From: Bacteroidota bacterium
Lineage (GTDB): Bacteria > Bacteroidota > Bacteroidia > AKYH767-A > OLB10
Assembly (NCBI GenBank): GCA_016717725.1
Contig: JADKFA010000047.1
Coordinates: 1-21,078, forward strand
Direction: 5' to 3'
Length of the DNA: 21,078 bases
In this document: piece after piece, positions 16,093-21,078 of the stretch
How positions within the stretch are numbered: position 1 is the stretch's first letter
How the letters are laid out: every line of letters begins with the position of its first letter
Program-made: the position numbers and the translations under genes
The notes under the pieces: model-generated
Told to the model about the DNA's origin: nothing
Databases searched by the model: none
The model's input: only the letters and a program-made list of their open reading frames with translations

Positions 16093-16554
16093 ATGAAATT
16101 TAACTTTAAAACACCAACACTTATTTTCGCAATCGTTGGACTATTAATTCCGGGTTTTACGGCACCTCGACTTTTAGGGACTTCAAAAGCTATTAAGCCG
16201 CGTAAGTGCGGTTTTTTGGTATCGAGTGTTCTTTTTTGGCGACAGCTTGGACAACTATTTGGGGCGACAACAACTATCTCAGGACTCATTCTACCATATT
16301 TTTATCGACACAAAACTGTTTTAACAGTAGACAAATTGCAATCATTAAAAGCACGACTGACATTTTTTAATTTGTTAGAGTATATTTTTATTCAATCAAG
16401 CCTGATACCATTATTTACAAGCGGATGGACACTATGTTATGTTTCTGACGGACAAAATGGACTTGAATTAGTATTTACAGCTTGGTTGGCTTTACCAATT
16501 TTAATAGTGTTTAGTTATATATTTAACCAAACAATTAAAGCGACCAACAATTAG
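16093..16554 (+). CDS. Small membrane protein, unknown family, cassette-like position
   Basis: This is the only intact gene-like frame in the right third. ATG 16093 gives 153 residues with about four hydrophobic segments: near residues 8-25 (TLIFAIVGLLIPGF), 55-70, 88-108 and 122-143. The upstream extension of the frame is GC-rich hairpin sequence and is not coding. I recognise no family. It lies between a GC-rich hairpin ending 21 bp upstream and an attC-like hairpin starting 31 bp downstream, as a captured gene cassette would. One oddity is a terminator-like hairpin inside it (CCGC-GTAAGT-GCGG then TTTTTT, 16198-16217). That may reduce transcription or may mean the frame is not a functional gene. 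Confidence 0.5.
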   Translation: MKFNFKTPTLIFAIVGLLIPGFTAPRLLGTSKAIKPRKCGFLVSSVLFWRQLGQLFGATTTISGLILPYFYRHKTVLTVDKLQSLKARLTFFNLLEYIFIQSSLIPLFTSGWTLCYVSDGQNGLELVFTAWLALPILIVFSYIFNQTIKATNN

Positions 16555-16585
16555 ACAAAGCAATGGACAGACAAGAAAGCACTAC

Positions 16586-16643
16586 TGCTAACAGCTAAGG
16601 ATTCGTTGCGTCCGAAGGACGACCAATGAATCCTATGTTGCAC
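16586..16643 (+). repeat. attC-like long imperfect palindrome
   Basis: The stem can be read as TGCtAACA (16586-16593), AGGATTC (16598-16604), TTG (16606-16608) and GTCC (16610-16613). These pair with GGAC (16617-16620), CAA (16624-16626), GAATCCT (16628-16634) and TGTTGCA (16636-16642). AAC on the left and GTT on the right flank the fold with small bulges, as in integron attC sites. The outer boxes do not strictly fit RYYYAAC and GTTRRRY. The right arm continues into the 26-bp repeat shared with 18997-19022. Confidence 0.55.
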
Positions 16644-16661
16644 GGAAGCTTTGGTAGTTTT
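16636..16661 (+). repeat. 26-bp inverted repeat, left copy
   Basis: TGTTGCAC, five variable bases, then CTTTGGTAGTTTT. It matches the complement of 18997-19022 at 23 of 26 positions; the differences are all in the five-base middle. It coincides with the right arm of the attC-like hairpin. Confidence 0.75.
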
Positions 16662-16751
16662 TAAGCTTATGGGGATTTCGATATTAGAGCAGGATAATTT
16701 CAAAAACTCTCATCCGATATTTTTATTTTTAAAAGTGTTTGAAAACGAATT

Positions 16752-17998
16752 TTATACTTTTACTTTAGTTTGCTGATATATTTTAATGCTTTTTGAATGA
16801 ATATTTTCAATTTTATTTACCAATGGACATAGCAACTTCAGTCCGCCTATTGCAGATTTTTTTTTAAGCTTTGATTTCTTTGTTTGGATTCCCCCATAAA
16901 AGACGGGGCAGGCAGTTGGTGGTCCGCGAAGCCAAACTTCAATAGTAACCATTGTCTGGGTTTTGCAGCAGGAACATGTTAATGGATCGTATGCTATGGC
17001 AGACGCTGTTTTTTTCAGGAAGATACACCGCTGGTAGCTGCGCTCGTATTTGCGCTATGGCATTTAACTTGCACGTGCTGCTTAGTATTCCATAATGGCG
17101 GATGCGAGTAAATCCCTTTGGAAGTATATGCATTGCAAAGCGGCGTATAAATTCCATTCCATTTAGCTCCATCACTTTTTTGTAGCTCCTTCCTCGATAG
17201 TCTTTGTACTCAAAGCTTACGTTGCCATTTTCAATTGATTTTATTCTGTGGTTAGAGATAGCCACTTTATGTGTGTACCTCTCAAATATTCTATCACACT
17301 GCCGGCATGACTAAAGGGACGCTTGGCATATACGACCCAATCTTTCTTGAATAAATTGTTGATGAGTTTTTTGCTAAGCGTTGGCATTTTCTCTTTAACG
17401 CTTCCATGTATTTTGCTCTAAAGACTTTGCTCATGGCTTTCACCGGAAACAAGTACTTTCCTTTTGATTTTGCCTTTCCAATTACCTGCTTTGGTAAGTC
17501 CATCACCAGGCACCACGCAGTGCAAATGCGGGTGTAGTGTCACGGTTTGACCCCAGGTGTGCAGTATGCAAATCATACCAGTATCTGCTCCTAGATGCTT
17601 CGGATCATTCCCAAATGTTTTTAGTGTTGACCATGCTGCTTCAAAAAGTGAATTGTAAACATGCGTAGGTTGATGCATCGCTAGTTCATTTAGCAAATCG
17701 GGAAGAGTAAACACCACATGAAAATACGGAACAGGCAAAAGTTCACTTTCTCTTTTGGCGATCCATTCTTCACGATTTTTCCCTTGGCACTTTGGGCAAT
17801 GCCGATTTCTACAACTGTTATAGCTCACACGAATACTACCACAAGATGAACACGCATCCACATGTCCTCCCAATGCCGATGTGCGACAACGCATGAGTGC
17901 TCCGAGTGTGCGTAGTTGCCATCCATTGATGTTTGATGCAATTCCACCAATGGCCAATGCGCTTTCAGCACATGAGCCACCTCAAATTCAGCTTTCAA
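16752..17998 (-). pseudogene. IS91-family (Y2/HUH rolling-circle) transposase, multiply frameshifted
   Basis: Pieces in all three reverse frames join into a nearly full transposase of about 400 residues. The N-terminus (AEFEVAHVLKAHW, then NGWQLRTLGALMRCRTSALGGHVDAC) is followed by a zinc-binding CSSCG...CRNRHCPKCQG motif and the HUH-type HPHLHCVVP. Next come SKGKYLFPVKAMSKVFRAKY, KDWVVYAKRPF, the twin catalytic tyrosines YLxRYTHKVAISNHRI and the conserved FAMHILPKGFTRIRHYGILSS. The C-terminal CSCCKTQTMVTIEVW is in yet another frame. Frame breaks are visible near 17.93, 17.45-17.50 and 17.28 kb (one base missing between the two tyrosines) and near 16.97 kb. The proposed TTG start at 17998 is 2 bp from the recombinase stop, suggesting one transcript. 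Confidence 0.8.
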
Positions 17999-17999
17999 C

Positions 18000-18932
18000 T
18001 TATTGGATGTTGTACAAAGTATCCAATGGACTAAAAGGCTTTTATGTCCCGATTGTGCGCCACGCAAATACACCATCGTCGTCTCAATGTTTGCATGACC
18101 TAGCAGCTCTTTTATCGTAACAATATCCAATCCATCTTCGAGCAGGTGTAGCATAACTATGACGCAAGGTATGCACGTTCACATCCTTTGTGATGCCTGC
18201 TTTTTTTGCTCAACATTTTGATCACCCATTGTAACCCCTAGTGAGAATGATGCATTAGATAACTCTGCTGGACGAGGGACCCCCATAAACAAATACGTTT
18301 GCGGTTGTTCCGATTCCAAATAGGCCTTTATTCCTTCACCAATAATTTTCCGAGTGGAACATACTGATCCTTATTTCCTTTGCCTTTACCACCAGAAGTG
18401 TTCCTCGCTCTAAATCGAAGATTTTTTTATCAGAGTGTTCTGGCTTCGCCGCATGAAGTCCACATCCGTAAAGTAAGCTAACCATCAAGCGGTGCTTTAA
18501 CAGTGCGGCCAATTTGAATCATGGCTTTTACCCAGTCTACTCAACACCACAGGCAACTTCTTTTCCCTTTTTAATTGATGGAATGCAACATGCTTATCAT
18601 TCAAACCTTCGGGCCTAAATAGAAAACGAAGGCCATAAACCGTAGGCTTAAAATAGCTCTTGTGGAAGGTGTGGTCACTTTCAACAATCCGTGCAGATAA
18701 CTTCTATCTGATCATCCTCCAACAGAGTGGGAACACAATTAAAAATGCAAGGCAATTTTAGAACATATCGGCTTATAATTTTGCAGCGTGCTCTCGGGAC
18801 TCCTTCCAGAAGTCTCCATCCGCTTCTCAAATCGCTTATAGAGCGTATTAAATCCATCAATGGTGGCACAAGCCTGAGTTACCAGCGGTTTTCCGTTGGT
18901 GCTTTGTTTTAGGTGTAGGTGATTTTTCTCAT
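18000..18932 (-). pseudogene. Tyrosine recombinase (phage integrase family), heavily decayed
   Basis: Starting from ATG 18932, the reverse strand carries readable pieces in changing frames. An N-terminal SAM-like core-binding part reads FNTLYKRFEKRMETSGRSP, then LPCIFNCVPTLLEDDQIE. A middle part reads NDKHVAFHQLKREKKLPVVLS. The catalytic part reads AGITKDVNVHTLRHSYAT (HxxR box near 18150-18176), then HLLEDGLDIVTIKELLGHANIETTMVYL and SPLDTLYNIQ at the stop. The second catalytic arginine region and several joints contain stops or frame changes, so no active enzyme can be made. It resembles the integrases that accompany IS91 transposases in Bacteroidota, and lies directly upstream of one here. 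Confidence 0.8.
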
Positions 18933-18996
18933 AAGAAGTTCTTTTATTCTAAACTTCCTGGAATTATCTTTACACAATTACGTACTAACTAAAAAT

Positions 18997-19022
18997 AAAA
19001 CTACCAAAGGTTTAGTGCAACA
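18997..19022 (-). repeat. 26-bp inverted repeat, right copy
   Basis: On the minus strand this reads TGTTGCAC, five variable bases, CTTTGGTAGTTTT, matching 16636-16661 in reverse orientation. A partial hairpin (GGTTTC/GGAACC on the minus strand) lies just outside it where the left copy has a full attC-like fold. Confidence 0.75.
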
Positions 19023-19202
19023 GATCCTTTGGTTCCGTGAAACCTCGGGAGGCGGGCATTTAAGTCACATAAACTAATTGGTAATTTTAATATCTCAATA
19101 AATAGAAATCACGCTCCTTGTCCCGAAGTGTCGGAGTAAACCAGCAATCGTCAAAGATTCGCAATGAATTTCCGGTCAGAATAGCAATAAAAAGAAATAA
19201 CT

Positions 19203-19799
19203 ATGGGATTTTCTGATGTAAAAAAGAATTAAAAAACTTCGACAAGGACAAACTCATTGACCTCATATCCGACTTTATATAGAAAGAACAAATCAGTAAA
19301 AGAGTTTTTCGACTTATGTAAACCCCAACGAGAGAGAACTTTTTGAGAAATATCGTGACAAAATTTTTAAAGGTTTTATCCAAAGCGAGGTTATCAATGT
19401 TATAAACTCAAAGATGGAAAGCAAGCAATCAGCGACCTCTGGAAAACTGGGAGCTTGGCAGACCTATTAGCAGACCTAATGCTTTTTACGTGGAGACAGG
19501 TAAAATTTACCAATGACTATGGAAGGGACATTAAACGAACCGTTTTACAAAAGTTTGGCGACAACCTTTGTTGGACAGTTTGACCTTAATGAACAAGGGA
19601 AAATCTATTAGAGCAAATCGAAGACCGAGTTAAAAAGGCTGTTGATGACACAAGCGGAAATTGGCTAAAGCTTCTACGACTATTTAGTTCAAGTTTGGGC
19701 TGACTTTACCCCACTCAAGACGATGGTTATTTTGAAGACGACCAAAATGAAACAGAAGAAAAGGGAAAATTATTAAACTTGGCGCAGGATAACGAATAG
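19203..19799 (+). pseudogene. DUF6155-like protein, frameshifted remnant
   Basis: From ATG 19203 the pieces read, across frames: MGFSDVKKELKNFDKDKLIDLIS, YRKNKSVKEFFD, VNPNERELFEKYRDKIFKGF, PKRGYQC.KLKDGKQAISD, LADLLADLMLF, YVET.VKFTNDYG, NEPFYKSLATTFVGQFDL, LEQIEDRVKKAVDDTSG, YDYLVQVWADF. This order and spacing match a roughly 180-residue Bacteroidota family that I recall as DUF6155; no enzymatic function is known to me. At least six single-base changes break the frame, the first within ten codons (missing A in an A run) and another at GACTTATGTAAA near 19315. The gene starts about 180 bp after the right inverted repeat. Confidence 0.65.
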
Positions 19800-19868
19800 T
19801 ACCAATGGGCTGGCAATCAGCGCCATGCTAAACGAATACATGATAATAATTTAACCTATTAAAAGTAA

Positions 19869-20789
19869 ATAAAGTGCGGAAAACATACATCGAAGAAACA
19901 TCTCGATAATCCGACAAATATTCAATCGGAAAATTCTCATGATGAAATTATTCCTACCGCTGACACAGAGACAATTAACCCAAATCAAGAAACTGAAAAT
20001 ATGGAAGTACATCATCATGCCCATCACGAAGGAAAGAAAAATTGGAAATCCCTATTTCTGGAATTTATAATGTTATTTTTTAGTTGTTTTCTGTGGCTCT
20101 TTTAGCGAAGAATATCAACTCGTTACAAACAGAAAGAGACAGAGTAGTGGTTTACGGAAAAAATATGTTAGAAGATTTAAAAAGATACTGCAAGTATAAA
20201 TATCCCTGTAACAGGAAATCGTTTTTTTGTGATGGGAATAGATACATTATTGAATTTACTTTCAAATCCTCAAAATGACACATATGCCTATCAGCGTAGG
20301 TTGTTTCTATCTCTCTTTGATAAATAACCTATTACTACATGCCTATACAGTTTTCAGAACTTACCATGTCGCAATTAAAGTACAGTGGTACTTCCCGCTT
20401 AATAAGAAAACATTAAATGTTGCAAATGCCTTACCAAACATGAACAAGGTGTGCATGCATTAAAACAAATTATGACCTTCTTCCAAACTATTTTCATATA
20501 TAAGTGAGAACACCAATAAAGAACCTTTTAACATGACACTTGCTCGAAGGGCGTTTGGGCTGATAGAGCAAGATTTTAACACTCGTATTTCTTGCATCAT
20601 CAGAAATAGAAAATTTAGTTGCTAAAGGAAAACACTTAGACAAAAAAATGACTCTAACACCTTTCTCAAAATATCATGACGATGTTTTGTATTATCAAAC
20701 CACTTAATAATGTAACAAACATCACTGCAAAACAAAAACTATCAGCAGATTCTCTTATAAAATTAATTAGGAAAGAGCAGAATATGTAA
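19869..20789 (+). pseudogene. Bacteroidota membrane protein (HHHAHH...NWK type), decayed
   Basis: The readable start is HLDNPTNIQ... and, from ATG 20001, MEVHHHAHHEGKKNWKSLFLEFIMLFF. This is the His-rich leader and single membrane helix of a conserved but unnamed Bacteroidota family; its usual continuation AVFCGFLAEYQLE appears one frame away after a T6 run at 20073-20078. Later pieces are recognisable in other frames: NMLEDLK, FFVMGIDTLLNLLSNPQNDTYAYQRRLFLSLFDK, MPIQFSELTMSQLKYSGTSRLI, VTNITAKQKLSADSLIKLIRKEQNM. Several frameshifts and stops interrupt it. The reverse-strand open frames here are shadows. Function is unknown; the His-rich leader hints at metal contact but is not evidence of it. 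Confidence 0.6.
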
Positions 20790-21078
20790 ATTATGATGGA
20801 ATTTTCGTGTTTAAATATAATTGGAAAAAGCAGATACGCATGAACAGCACCTAGAGAGGTTTTTTCGACTATACGAGGCAATTTCGTACGAACTTCCCTT
20901 GCTATGCGTCACTCAATGTCGGGTTCACCTTCCTAGAAATAATCAGAAAGTCATTATTCGGTGAGAAATGATTTTCAGGTGTTGAATACCGCTTGAATTT
21001 TCTATCAGTCAACAACAAACACCTGATTCTTCGTTGGTGAGGTCAATCGGTGTTGACGTTCCGTATTTTTTGTTTTCA
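20790..21078. other. Window end, no gene recognised
   Basis: This stretch contains short frames only. A reverse-strand frame entering from the right edge reads ENKKYGTSTPIDLTNEESGVC before a stop. It could be the tail of a gene outside the window or chance. Confidence 0.3.

Larger units (their letters stand above)
16636..19022 (-). mobile_element. Decayed IS91-type element with tyrosine recombinase, bounded by inverted repeats
   Basis: The two 26-bp inverted repeats enclose a reverse-strand pair: a tyrosine recombinase remnant, then directly an IS91-type transposase remnant. IS91-family elements with an adjacent phage-integrase-like gene are known in Bacteroidota. Known IS91 elements lack terminal inverted repeats, so the flanking repeats either belong to the target sites or mark a different, composite unit. 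Both genes carry many frameshifts, so the element is dead unless helped in trans. Confidence 0.6.

Noticed and set aside
16752..16952. Separate 66-codon reverse-strand gene
   Set aside because: Its beginning (MVTIEVW after CSCCKTQ) is the C-terminal end of the IS91 transposase in a shifted frame.
19201..19383. Reverse-strand 60-codon open frame
   Set aside because: It is antisense to the readable DUF6155-like remnant, and its composition is that of a complement.
20666..20881. Reverse-strand 71-codon hydrophobic open frame
   Set aside because: It is antisense to the recognisable ITAKQKLSADSLIKLIRKEQNM tail on the plus strand, so it is probably a shadow.
21010..21078. Reverse-strand frame entering from the right edge
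   Set aside because: Only about 22 codons are visible and no family can be recognised, so no gene can be claimed.

Overview
The window looks like a chromosomal piece from a Bacteroidota (Flavobacteriia-like) bacterium. It is AT-rich. Four or five large secreted proteins carry the Bacteroidota type IX secretion (T9SS) C-terminal sorting domain (core YPNP/FPNP, ending near SGxYxxxV). Other proteins carry PKD, SprB-like and tail-collagen-type domains common in that phylum, and some promoter regions contain TAnnTTTG-like -7 elements. There are no rRNA or tRNA genes and no CRISPR array. All names below come from reading motifs by eye, not from a database search.

Region 1 (1-14.8 kb) is gene-dense and mostly intact. 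It holds a 5'-truncated T9SS cargo gene; a small PNGSFE-type T9SS cargo; a frameshifted DtxR/MntR-type metal regulator, divergent from a di-heme (DUF1111-type) oxidoreductase lipoprotein, with two palindromes between them that look like metal-regulator operators; a hairpin-rich intergenic stretch; a frameshifted PKD/Ig-like T9SS adhesin with a strong terminator; another T9SS cargo; a reverse-strand SprB/DUF11-like T9SS protein; a tight three-gene set (TPR lipoprotein-like protein, cysteine-rich 52-residue-repeat protein, small secreted protein cut short before its sorting domain); and a reverse-strand multi-pass membrane protein with no ATG near its start.

Region 2 (about 14.8-21.1 kb) is a gene graveyard. 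It starts with a small inverted-repeat element bracketed by 14-bp direct repeats. Then come about 1 kb of unassignable sequence, one intact small membrane-protein ORF that sits like a cassette between two hairpins, and a decayed mobile element. That element carries a tyrosine recombinase and an IS91-type transposase, both with many frameshifts, and is bounded by 26-bp inverted repeats, the left one being half of an attC-like hairpin. Last come two decayed Bacteroidota genes, one DUF6155-like and one membrane protein with an HHHAHH...NWK motif.

Functionally the left two thirds encode exported or surface proteins plus a probable metal-responsive regulator/redox pair. The right third records repeated insertion and decay. 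I do not see a complete new system. The best leads are the attC-like and inverted-repeat architecture at 16.0-19.0 kb, the cysteine-rich repeat operon at 10.4-13.0 kb, and the hairpin cluster at 3.85-4.11 kb.
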